Assembly (NCBI GenBank): GCA_016200385.1
Contig: JACQEV010000071.1
Location: forward strand, 1-5,329
Source: Candidatus Methylomirabilota bacterium
Lineage (GTDB): Bacteria; Methylomirabilota; Methylomirabilia; Methylomirabilales; Methylomirabilaceae
Length of the DNA stretch: 5,329 nt
Direction: 5' to 3'
The notes below the pieces were generated by a model. It searched no databases, had not been told where the DNA came from, and worked only from the letters and a program-made list of their open reading frames with translations. The translations under genes were made by a program, and so were the position numbers. Shown one piece after another: positions 1-5,329 of this stretch (position 1 is its first letter; every line of letters starts with the position of its first letter).

Positions 1-1
1 C

Positions 2-76
2 AAGGATGCCGAAGCCCTGGAAACCTACCACGCCTTGACTGAGCTCGGCTTTGCGACAGTCGTGGGTGCCCATTGA
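2..76 (+). CDS. 3' tail of an unidentified upstream gene (partial)
   Basis: One plus-strand frame stays open from the left edge to a TGA at 74-76, giving 24 residues that end in FATVVGAH. The other two plus frames stop by about position 42. The stretch reads like an amphipathic helix (KDAEALETYHALTELGF) followed by a short strand, as in many soluble alpha/beta proteins. It is too short for me to assign a family. It lies upstream of leuB on the same strand, with 160 bases between its stop and the leuB start, so it may or may not share a transcript with leuB. A chance open frame of this length is possible, hence the modest confidence. Confidence 0.45.
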   Translation, partial: KDAEALETYHALTELGFATVVGAH

Positions 77-191
77 GCGGTTTGACCCCGATGGAGGCCT
101 ACCCAGAGACGACACACGAACTTGCCTTCCCTCAAGTAGTTTATCAAACCTTTCCCCTTGACCCATCTAGAGGGCCGTGGTACTCATGAAC

Positions 192-206
192 CGCCGCTAA
201 GCGGCG
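192..206 (+). promoter_or_regulatory. Small GC hairpin in the leuB leader
   Basis: CGCCGC (192-197) and GCGGCG (201-206) form a perfect 6-bp stem around a TAA loop. It lies 18 bases before the leuB ribosome binding site. It also overlaps the end of a tiny open frame, ATG AAC CGC CGC TAA (186-200). No U-run follows, so it is not an intrinsic terminator. It could influence mRNA stability or leuB translation, or it could be chance in GC-rich DNA. Confidence 0.3.
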
Positions 207-224
207 CGTGGGGCTGCTGTCGAC

Positions 225-231
225 AGAGGAG
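225..231 (+). promoter_or_regulatory. Ribosome binding site of leuB
   Basis: AGAGGAG ends 5 bases before the ATG at 237. It is a good Shine-Dalgarno match and fixes that ATG as the leuB start. The resulting protein begins directly with MARIAVLPGDGVGPE, the usual N-terminus of the family. Confidence 0.8.
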
Positions 232-236
232 AGTTC

Positions 237-1316
237 ATGGCTCGGATCGCAGTGCTTCCTGGAGATGGTGTTGGCCCGGAGGTGGTCTGGGAGGCAATGA
301 AGGTCCTCAAGAGCGCTGGAGGCCGCTTCGGCATACATCTGGAGTTCGAAGAGGGGATCGTCGGGGGGGCCGCCATCGACCGGCTGAGGACACCGCTGCC
401 CCCGGAGACATGGACCCTGTGCAGAGCGTCCGATGCCATTCTGTTCGGGGCGGTCGGCGGACCGAGGTGGGACAGCCTGCCGGTGGATCGCCGCCCGGAG
501 CGGGGCCTGCTCACCCTCCGCAAGGACCTTCAGCTCTACGCCAACCTCCGACCCGTCAAGCTGTTCCCACCTCTAATCGATGCCTCGCCACTGAAGCGGG
601 AGATCGTCGAGGGCGTCGATTTACTGGTGCTCCGAGAGCTAACGGGTGGCCTCTACTTTGCGGAGCCCAAGGGGATCTGGCCTACCTCTGACGGCAGAGG
701 TGAACAGGGTGTGGATACCCTCAACTACACCACGCCGGAAATCGAGCGGATCGCCAGGGTCGGCTTTCAGATCGCGGGCCGCCGTCGGAGACACCTCACC
801 TCCGTCGATAAGGCCAACGTGCTGGCCAGCTCCCAGCTCTGGCGCCGCGTCGTCACTACCATGGCCAGGGAGTATCCTGACATCGAACTGGATCACATCC
901 TGGTGGACAACTGCGCCATGCAGCTTATCCGCGAGCCCCGGCGCTTCGATGTCTTGCTGGCAGAGAACACCTTCGGCGACATCCTGAGCGACGAGGCTGC
1001 CATGCTCGCCGGCTCAATCGGCATGCTCCCGTCGGCCAGCCTGGGAGAGGGGCCCGGCCTCTACGAACCGATCCACGGCTCCGCTCCTGACATCGCGGAC
1101 CAGGACAAGGCCAACCCCCTTGCGGCCATCCTTTCTGCCGCGATGCTGCTGCGCCATTCACTCCGTCAGGAGCCGGCAGCAGCCGCCATCGAAATCGCCG
1201 TCCTGGATGTGCTGGAGCAAGGATACCGGACCATGGACATCATGCAACCTGGAAAAAAACAGGTCGGAACTGCGCGCATGGGAGACCTTGTGGCTGAGCG
1301 CGTCGTGAAAGGGTAG
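237..1316 (+). CDS. leuB: 3-isopropylmalate dehydrogenase (leucine biosynthesis)
   Basis: This 359-residue cytoplasmic enzyme oxidises and decarboxylates (2R,3S)-3-isopropylmalate to 2-oxoisocaproate (4-methyl-2-oxopentanoate) with NAD+, the third step of leucine synthesis. The length is normal for LeuB. The N-terminus carries PGDGVGPE (8-15). By alignment to the known enzyme, the substrate-binding residues are R95, R105 and R133, with catalytic Y140 and K192. The divalent-metal aspartates are D224, D248 and D252, within the signature NTFGDILSDEAAML (244-257). E88, L91 and L92 in ERGLLTLR match the loop that recognises the isopropyl group, which favours LeuB over isocitrate or tartrate dehydrogenases. 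GSAPDIA (281-287) with D285 indicates NAD+ rather than NADP+ use. The protein is complete, with no frameshift. The start is set by the ribosome binding site at 225-231. Its end converges on the minus-strand operon with a 17-base gap. No other leu gene is visible here. Confidence 0.97.
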   Translation: MARIAVLPGDGVGPEVVWEAMKVLKSAGGRFGIHLEFEEGIVGGAAIDRLRTPLPPETWTLCRASDAILFGAVGGPRWDSLPVDRRPERGLLTLRKDLQLYANLRPVKLFPPLIDASPLKREIVEGVDLLVLRELTGGLYFAEPKGIWPTSDGRGEQGVDTLNYTTPEIERIARVGFQIAGRRRRHLTSVDKANVLASSQLWRRVVTTMAREYPDIELDHILVDNCAMQLIREPRRFDVLLAENTFGDILSDEAAMLAGSIGMLPSASLGEGPGLYEPIHGSAPDIADQDKANPLAAILSAAMLLRHSLRQEPAAAAIEIAVLDVLEQGYRTMDIMQPGKKQVGTARMGDLVAERVVKG

Positions 1317-1333
1317 GCGAGGCGGGTTGGCCG

Positions 1334-1867
1334 TCAGGGTCGCAACGTGGGAGGGGTCATGGCATCGTCCGGAAGGCTCGCCTCAACCTCTTGCGGGACC
1401 GCTGACAGGCGGGCCCGGCGGCGGAGCAAGTACCAGACGATGGAGGCATTGATGATGAGAACAAGAAAATAGCTAAAACGCCAAGAGCGGACCACCTCAT
1501 AGATCTCAACGGGGATGAAGAGCCCCGTGGCCACAATCGTCAGCCACTCCGCCCATGCCTGCCTCAGATGGAGTCCCCACGCCATCGTCAGATACAAGCC
1601 CGAATACAGGATGGTGCCAAGCCCGACTGCCGCGATCTGTTTTGGAGAGATCCCCGTCAGCCACTCAAGCAGCGCATTGAGGCTTCCGTTTTCCGGATCG
1701 ATCCCCAACGAGTTGGCCGCCTTCTCGGCCAGGTCGGAGATGTCTTTATTGATGAGGGCAAAAACCCCGAGGCCGATCACGAAGAACAACACCCCATAGA
1801 AGGCCTTGATGGCGATGATGCCACGCAGGCCGGTCTCGGTTGAGGCGATCGGTCCTCGCAAGCTCAT
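1334..1867 (-). CDS. DUF2127-type small integral membrane protein
   Basis: This is a 177-residue hydrophobic protein of unknown function. The layout and motifs (GLRGIIAIKAFYGVLFF near the N-terminus, a DLAEKAANSLGIDPEN segment, then AEWLTIVATGLFIPVEIYE) resemble the DUF2127 family as I remember it. Likely membrane segments are about 14-39, 76-100, 107-126 and 131-148. A mostly acidic loop (40-75) lies between the first two, and an RRRAR cluster follows the last, suggesting four segments with both ends in the cytoplasm. The tail from 152 is proline-rich and probably disordered. There is no signal peptide, metal motif or catalytic motif. The ATG at 1867 lies 3 bases after the glcF stop, and its ribosome binding site AGGAGG (1880-1875) is inside glcF, so its translation is probably coupled to glcF. 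An accessory or membrane anchor for the GlcDEF complex is an inference from position only. Confidence 0.85.
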   Translation of the reverse strand: MSLRGPIASTETGLRGIIAIKAFYGVLFFVIGLGVFALINKDISDLAEKAANSLGIDPENGSLNALLEWLTGISPKQIAAVGLGTILYSGLYLTMAWGLHLRQAWAEWLTIVATGLFIPVEIYEVVRSWRFSYFLVLIINASIVWYLLRRRARLSAVPQEVEASLPDDAMTPPTLRP

Positions 1868-1870
1868 GCA

Positions 1871-3172
1871 CTAGCCTCCTGAATCAAGCCCGTAGGCTTG
1901 GGCCAGCAGCTCGGCCAGATGAACTACCTCGGCGGAGAGGCCCGCCTGGCGGATCCCGGCCTGCAGTTGCAGTTGGCAGCCCGGGTTCGCCGTCACGATG
2001 AGCTGAGCCCCGGTTTGGGCCGCATGATCGATCTTTGCCCTCAGGAACCGCTGCGAAAGCCCCGGGTACAGGAGATTATAGATTCCCGCGCTGCCGCAGC
2101 AACGATCTGCGTCCCGCATCTCCTTGAACTCGACGTCAGGGATTGTTTTGAGGAGTTGCCGAGGTTCCCGTCTCACTCGCTGGCCGTGGGCCAGGTGGCA
2201 GGGATCCTGGTAGGTCACCGTTTTCTTCAAGCGACCACCCGCCGGAGTTTCTGGTGCGGCAGCAAGGAACTCGGCGAAATCTCTGACGACGGCCCGGAAG
2301 TGCAGTGCGCGCGCTTGCTCGGCTGTGCCGCGAAGCAGCTCCGGATACTCCTTCAGCGTCGCACCGCACCCCGCAGCATTCACGATCACCGCATCGCCCC
2401 CCGCGGCTTCAAAGGCCACGAGGTTGCGCTTCGCCAGCGCCTGGGCCTCCTCACGCAGCCCGTTGTGAAGATGGAGGGCACCGCAGCAGGTCTGGCCTTC
2501 CGGCACCACCACCTCATAGCCGTATCTGGCCAAGACCCGGGCGGTGGCGCGCTGCACATTCGGCAGAAGCACTGGTGCCGCGCAACCCCAGAAGAGGGCG
2601 ACCTCCCCACGCCGCGGGCCCGTGGGCCGGATCGAGATCACATCGCCCGGCAAAAAGGGGCGACCGGAGAGGTCCGGGAGGAGCGTCAGCCAGTCCCGGA
2701 GCCGACCGGGTGCAAAAAGCTTGGCAATGGCAAGCAGGCGGCAGCGCTGAGCATGGCGCAGGATCGCTCCGAGGAATTGCAGGCGGCCGGGGTGTGGCAA
2801 CAGCCATCTGAAGGCCAGGTCGCGCATAAGACGGGTGAGGAAAGGGAGCCGCCGGTGCTGCTCCACAACAGCCCTGGCCGCCTCGACCAATGATCCGAAC
2901 GGCACCCCGGTCGGACAGACCGTTTCGCACGCCCGGCAATCCAGGCAGAGGTACATATGCTTGGCGAAGAGCTCATCCGGTTGAAGTCGCCCCTCCTGCA
3001 CCGCTTTCATCAGGAAGATCCGGCCGCGCGGGGAGTCCATCTCAACCCCCAGCTCTCGGTACGTCGGGCAACTCGTGAGGCACATCCCGCACTGGACGCA
3101 GGTGTCGATCTTGGCCCGGTCGAGGAGCTCGACGCCCCTCGTCTGCGGCTTTTCTGCGAGGGTGGCTCTCAC
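1871..3172 (-). CDS. glcF: Glycolate oxidase iron-sulfur subunit GlcF
   Basis: This 433-residue protein is the electron-transfer subunit of glycolate oxidase/dehydrogenase. It takes electrons from the FAD subunits and passes them toward the quinone pool at the inner membrane. Two 4Fe-4S ferredoxin motifs are complete: C25-C28-C31-C35-P and C76-C79-C82-C86-P. Two CCG (cysteine-rich) domains follow. The first has C197, CCG at 229-231 and C269. The second has C325-H (DPCH), CCG at 358-360 and C399 (NPGC). These bind the further cluster or cofactor in this family, which also includes LutA and the HdrB subunits. It is slightly longer than E. coli GlcF (about 407). The GTG start at 3172 overlaps the glcE stop (GTGA, 4 bases). 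The nearest ribosome-binding-like AAGG (3188-3185) is 12 bases away, so translational coupling to glcE is likely. The substrate could be D-lactate rather than glycolate, since the family does not separate these cleanly by sequence. Confidence 0.94.
   Translation of the reverse strand: MRATLAEKPQTRGVELLDRAKIDTCVQCGMCLTSCPTYRELGVEMDSPRGRIFLMKAVQEGRLQPDELFAKHMYLCLDCRACETVCPTGVPFGSLVEAARAVVEQHRRLPFLTRLMRDLAFRWLLPHPGRLQFLGAILRHAQRCRLLAIAKLFAPGRLRDWLTLLPDLSGRPFLPGDVISIRPTGPRRGEVALFWGCAAPVLLPNVQRATARVLARYGYEVVVPEGQTCCGALHLHNGLREEAQALAKRNLVAFEAAGGDAVIVNAAGCGATLKEYPELLRGTAEQARALHFRAVVRDFAEFLAAAPETPAGGRLKKTVTYQDPCHLAHGQRVRREPRQLLKTIPDVEFKEMRDADRCCGSAGIYNLLYPGLSQRFLRAKIDHAAQTGAQLIVTANPGCQLQLQAGIRQAGLSAEVVHLAELLAQAYGLDSGG
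1875..1880 (-). promoter_or_regulatory. Ribosome binding site of the DUF2127 gene, inside the glcF end
   Basis: Read on the minus strand, AGGAGG (1880-1875) lies 7 bases before the ATG at 1867 and overlaps the last two glycine codons of glcF, just before its TAG. A perfect Shine-Dalgarno placed here sets the start and suggests that ribosomes finishing glcF re-initiate on the membrane protein gene. Confidence 0.8.
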
Positions 3173-4434
3173 GGGATCATCACGCCTTTTGGATCGAACG
3201 ATCGTTGGGCCGCAGCAAGCCTCTCCATCAGGGCAGACGCCGGAGCCTCCTCTTCCCCCAGCAGGCGGCGGGCTGGACCATAGGTGCGGAGGAGCTTTGC
3301 GCCAAGGTCACGCAGGCGCTGCAGCATTCTGCGAACCAACGCGATCGCCTCATCCCCGTCTCGTTCTTTTGCCGGGTCGATCCCGACGAACAGGTGCAGC
3401 ACTCCCGTGCCGGCATGGGCAAAGCAGGCAACACGGGTCGGTCCATTGGAGATCAATGAGACTGGAGGCTCATCAGACGAAAATGGCAGCAGGAGCTTGT
3501 CAGGGACAATGGCTGCAAGAGCCATGGCCCAAGTCGGGCTGCCCGCCATGAGCCGAGGGAGCAGCCTCCGTCGAAGCTCCCAAGCCCGGCTCACCTCATC
3601 CGGCTCGGTCAGGCTCAGAACCAGGGCTCCTGCAGTGTCGGCCGAGAGCCGCTCGACCTGGGCATGCTGCCGATTGACCGATGCCTCCACTCCGTCCAGC
3701 TCGATCAGCAACACGCTCTCCGCACCGACCGCCCCCCGCCACGGAGCGCCAAGCGACGTCCACGCCTCGCGATCGACCTCGAGACAGTGAAGATCCAGCA
3801 GCTCCAAGGCGGCGGGCGTCATCCCGCTCTTCAGGACAGCCAGGGCAACGGCCGCTCCGGCCGTCCAACTTGGAAGGGAGCACAGGATGGTCCGACGGCC
3901 TTGCGGCTTGGGCAGCAGCCTCAGGACCGCGCCGGTCACCACGCCAAATCGCGCGCCGGAGCCTACAAGAAAACGGGTCATGTCGTAACCAGCCACGCTC
4001 TTCTGCATATCTGCGCCGGTCCGGATGTGCTCACCGCTTGGCAGCACAACCTCGAGCCCAAGGACGAAGTCCCTGGTCCCGCCGTATTTCAACTGGCGAG
4101 GCCCGGTGGCACTGCACGCGATGTTCCCCCCGATGGTGGAGGTCTCAAGGCTTGTGGGGTCCGGCGGATAGAACAGTCCCTCAGCCTCCGCGGCTGCCTG
4201 CACCGCCGCAGTGATGGTCCCCGCCTCCGCCCGGGCCAGCAGGTTCCCCTTCTCGATCGACTCGATTCGGTTCATCCGGGACATGTCGAAGAGCAGGTCG
4301 GAGGCCGCTCCCTCGGCGGGAAGGATCTGCTCCAGGGTCCTGCCGCCCCGGACGGCGACGCTCGCCCCCTTCGCCTGGGCCGATCTCAGCAGCTCTGCTA
4401 TCTCCTGAGTTGTCGCGGGCTGCACAACCTGCAC
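3169..4434 (-). CDS. glcE: Glycolate oxidase FAD-binding subunit GlcE (GlcD-like form)
   Basis: This 421-residue flavoprotein has the FAD_binding_4 (PCMH/VAO-type) fold. Residues 1-35 contain a shortened version of the FAD pyrophosphate loop (VAVRGGRTLEQ). LFYPPDPTSLETSTIGGNIA (87-106), LKYGGTRDFVLGLEVVLPSGE (115-135) and SVAGYDMTRFLVGSGARFGV (146-165) are core FAD contacts. The C-terminal half resembles the FAD-oxidase C domain of GlcD (ALELLDLHCLEV; HAGTGVLH at 340-347), but the GEHG metal-binding motif is absent. It is therefore longer and more GlcD-like than E. coli GlcE (about 350). Its position between glcD and glcF supports GlcE. It ends at FDPKGVMIP, a few residues shorter than relatives that continue into NPGR-type tails, with its TGA overlapping the glcF GTG. 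The start is GTG at 4434, preceded by GAGGG (4446-4442). An ATG at 4448 is out of frame. It probably acts with GlcD, giving one catalytic and one structural or electron-transfer flavin. Confidence 0.88.
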   Translation of the reverse strand: MQVVQPATTQEIAELLRSAQAKGASVAVRGGRTLEQILPAEGAASDLLFDMSRMNRIESIEKGNLLARAEAGTITAAVQAAAEAEGLFYPPDPTSLETSTIGGNIACSATGPRQLKYGGTRDFVLGLEVVLPSGEHIRTGADMQKSVAGYDMTRFLVGSGARFGVVTGAVLRLLPKPQGRRTILCSLPSWTAGAAVALAVLKSGMTPAALELLDLHCLEVDREAWTSLGAPWRGAVGAESVLLIELDGVEASVNRQHAQVERLSADTAGALVLSLTEPDEVSRAWELRRRLLPRLMAGSPTWAMALAAIVPDKLLLPFSSDEPPVSLISNGPTRVACFAHAGTGVLHLFVGIDPAKERDGDEAIALVRRMLQRLRDLGAKLLRTYGPARRLLGEEEAPASALMERLAAAQRSFDPKGVMIP

Positions 4435-4441
4435 GACCCCA

Positions 4442-4446
4442 CCCTC
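4442..4446 (-). promoter_or_regulatory. Ribosome binding site of glcE
   Basis: On the minus strand GAGGG (4446-4442), followed by TGGGG, lies 7 bases before the GTG at 4434. This supports a GTG start, since no in-frame ATG is available nearby. The site begins 10 bases beyond the end of the heptad repeat array. Confidence 0.6.
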
Positions 4447-4456
4447 ATTGAGAAAA

Positions 4457-4577
4457 GTTCCAGGTCCCAGGTGCCAAGTTCCAAGTTACCAACTTGGAAC
4501 CCCGAGCTCGGAACCTGGAACTGCAAAGCGTCACCCCGCACTCCGCACCTGGCACCTCGCACTTTGCACCTCGCACC
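4457..4577. repeat. Degenerate 7-base repeat array between glcD and glcE
   Basis: The 147-base gap is almost wholly built of 7-base units. Plus-strand units from 4457 are GTTCCAG, GTCCCAG, GTGCCAA and GTTCCAA. A 9-base centre, GTTACCAAC (4485-4493), shifts the phase by two. From 4494 the units read TTGGAAC, CCCGAGC, TCGGAAC and CTGGAAC, the reverse complement pattern of the left arm. After two poor units (4522-4535), six follow a second consensus, nnGCACY (CCGCACT, CCGCACC, TGGCACC, TCGCACT, TTGCACC, TCGCACC) to 4577. There is no coding frame or clear promoter. Spacers are absent, so it is not a CRISPR. Short tandem heptamer families dispersed between genes are known from cyanobacteria (STRR elements) and some other genomes; whether this belongs to a family in this genome cannot be told from one copy. 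Confidence 0.85.
4478..4500. repeat. Perfect 10-bp inverted repeat with 3-base loop
   Basis: GTTCCAAGTT (4478-4487) and AACTTGGAAC (4491-4500) are exact reverse complements around ACC. This is the symmetry centre of the heptad array. The outer units GTTCCAG (4457-4463) and CTGGAAC (4515-4521) also pair perfectly, with poorly matched units between. In the glc mRNA this could fold as a stable stem-loop between glcD and glcE. No U-run follows on the minus strand close to the stem, so it is not an obvious intrinsic terminator. It may protect mRNA ends or tune the ratio of GlcD to GlcE and GlcF, but this is inference. Confidence 0.8.
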
Positions 4578-4581
4578 GTCA

Positions 4582-5329
4582 TTACGCCAGTCGCTTATCC
4601 CCCTGGATCGCCTCCGCGCCGGGTTCCAGAAAGATCTTGTACGGGTTCATCAATGTCCGAGGGTCGAAGGCATCCCGCACCTTTCGCATGGCAGCCGCCC
4701 CCTCCTCCCCGATCTCCCAGGCAAGGTACTTGACCTTGGTGAGACCGATGCCGTGCTCGCCTGTCACCGACCCTCCCAGACGGAGCACCAGCCGGAACAG
4801 CTCCGACACCGCCTCTTCCGCTCGGCGCTTCTGCTCCGGATCGTCATCCACAAGGAAACTGGTGTGGAGATTCCCGTCCCCGGCATGGCCATAATTCACC
4901 ACCCTCAGGCGGTGCCTCCGTGCCAGCTCGTCGATGAGCCGAAGCCCCTCTGCAAGCCTCCCCCTCGGCACGACGACATCCTCGTTGATCTTGATGTCGG
5001 CCGCGCGCGAGACAGTGGGGCTCAACATGCTCCGCATCCGCCATAGCGCCTCTTCCTCTTGGGTGGATTGCGCAGTCTGGAGCCTCTTGACCCCCACCCT
5101 ATGACAGATCGACTCGATCTGCGCGACTTCCTCTTCGACCCCTTCTCTGTCCCCGTCCACCTCGATGAGGAGCAGGGCCGCTGCCCCGCGGTCGAGGCCC
5201 ACCTTGGTAAAGTCATCCACCAACCGCATGGCGAAGCCGTCTATGAACTCGAGCTTTGCGGGAACCAGCCCCGCCGAGAAGATCTCGTGGACGGCTTCTC
5301 CGACCTGCTCGATCCTGTGCATGGTGGCA
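4582..5329 (-). CDS. glcD: Glycolate oxidase catalytic FAD subunit GlcD (C-terminal part)
   Basis: The last 248 codons of the gene are visible, ending in TAA at 4584-4582. The frame runs off the right edge of the window, so the N-terminal FAD-binding domain and the start are not seen. The ATG at 5322 is internal. What remains is the FAD-oxidase C-terminal domain: GLVPAKLEFID, then SRAADIKINEDVVVPRGRL, HAGDGNLH (encoded at 4887-4864) and TGEHGIGLTK with GEHG at 4761-4750, ending FDPRTLMNPYKIF. The histidines of HAGDGNLH and GEHG are the conserved metal and active-site residues of the GlcD/D-lactate dehydrogenase family, so this is the likely catalytic subunit, oxidising glycolate to glyoxylate. 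The operon order D-E-F supports glycolate oxidase. D-lactate or another 2-hydroxy acid remains possible. No frameshift is seen. The promoter must lie outside the window. Confidence 0.93.
   Translation of the reverse strand, partial: ATMHRIEQVGEAVHEIFSAGLVPAKLEFIDGFAMRLVDDFTKVGLDRGAAALLLIEVDGDREGVEEEVAQIESICHRVGVKRLQTAQSTQEEEALWRMRSMLSPTVSRAADIKINEDVVVPRGRLAEGLRLIDELARRHRLRVVNYGHAGDGNLHTSFLVDDDPEQKRRAEEAVSELFRLVLRLGGSVTGEHGIGLTKVKYLAWEIGEEGAAAMRKVRDAFDPRTLMNPYKIFLEPGAEAIQGDKRLA

Larger units (their letters stand above)
77..236 (+). other. Intergenic leader upstream of leuB
   Basis: This is a 160-base gap with no convincing gene. It contains two copies of TTGACCC (82-88 and 158-164), an AT-richer patch around 134-149 (AAGTAGTTTATCAAAC), a small GC hairpin at 192-206 and the leuB ribosome binding site. 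The second TTGACC could be a -35 box, but the sequence about 17 bases downstream (TACTCA) is a poor -10, so I do not call a promoter. I see no leucine-rich leader peptide and no clear terminator for the upstream gene. Confidence 0.6.

Noticed and set aside
158..186. Possible sigma-70 promoter with TTGACC as the -35
   Set aside because: No acceptable -10 hexamer is found at 16-18 bases (TACTCA and shifted versions match poorly).
158..691. A 177-codon plus-strand frame beginning upstream of leuB
   Set aside because: It overlaps leuB out of frame, and its translation is arginine, glycine and proline-rich without motifs. leuB has the strong ribosome binding site and all family residues.
1317..1333. 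Bidirectional terminator between leuB and the DUF2127 gene
   Set aside because: The 17-base gap has no stable inverted repeat and no T-run on either strand.
1898..2893. A 331-codon open frame on the plus strand
   Set aside because: It is antisense to glcF, whose cysteine motifs are intact. There is no recognisable domain and no convincing ribosome binding site.
4457..4577. CRISPR array
   Set aside because: The units are 7 bases and contiguous, without spacers, and no cas gene is nearby.
3664..5046. A 460-codon open frame on the plus strand
   Set aside because: It runs antisense to glcE and the glcD C-terminus and crosses the heptad array. Its translation is low-complexity and matches no family I know, while the minus-strand genes show conserved motifs throughout. 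It is a GC-rich shadow frame.
4582..5322. A complete 246-residue protein starting at the ATG at 5322
   Set aside because: The frame stays open to the window edge and the protein begins in the middle of the FAD-oxidase domain. The ATG is internal and the gene is cut by the window.

Overview
The window comes from a GC-rich bacterial chromosome and holds ordinary metabolic genes. It contains one plus-strand gene, leuB, facing a minus-strand operon for glycolate oxidation read as glcD (partial), glcE, glcF and a small DUF2127-type membrane protein. Strong Shine-Dalgarno sites, GTG starts and 4-base gene overlaps fit a bacterium. The gene set suggests an aerobic or quinone-respiring Gram-negative or deep-branching lineage, but I cannot name the phylum from this stretch.

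Layout. Positions 1-76 look like the 3' tail of an unidentified plus-strand gene. Positions 77-236 are a non-coding leader with a small GC hairpin and a clear ribosome binding site for leuB (237-1316). leuB encodes 3-isopropylmalate dehydrogenase of leucine synthesis. It ends 17 bases from the converging end of the minus-strand operon. That operon enters from the right edge: the C-terminal part of GlcD (5329-4582), a 147-base gap filled by a degenerate 7-base repeat array, GlcE (4434-3169), GlcF (3172-1871, overlapping glcE by 4 bases), and the DUF2127 protein (1867-1334). The ribosome binding site of the last gene lies inside the end of glcF.

How the genes work together. GlcD and GlcE are FAD flavoproteins and GlcF carries two 4Fe-4S sites plus two CCG domains. 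Together they should oxidise glycolate (or a related 2-hydroxy acid such as D-lactate) to glyoxylate and pass electrons to the quinone pool. The tightly coupled small membrane protein may be an anchor or accessory of this complex, which is inference. leuB belongs to a separate pathway and is only a neighbour.

The most unusual DNA is the heptad array between glcD and glcE. It consists of about 17 consecutive 7-base units that invert around a perfect 10-bp hairpin and then drift to a second consensus. I found no mobile element, CRISPR array, tRNA or defence system.
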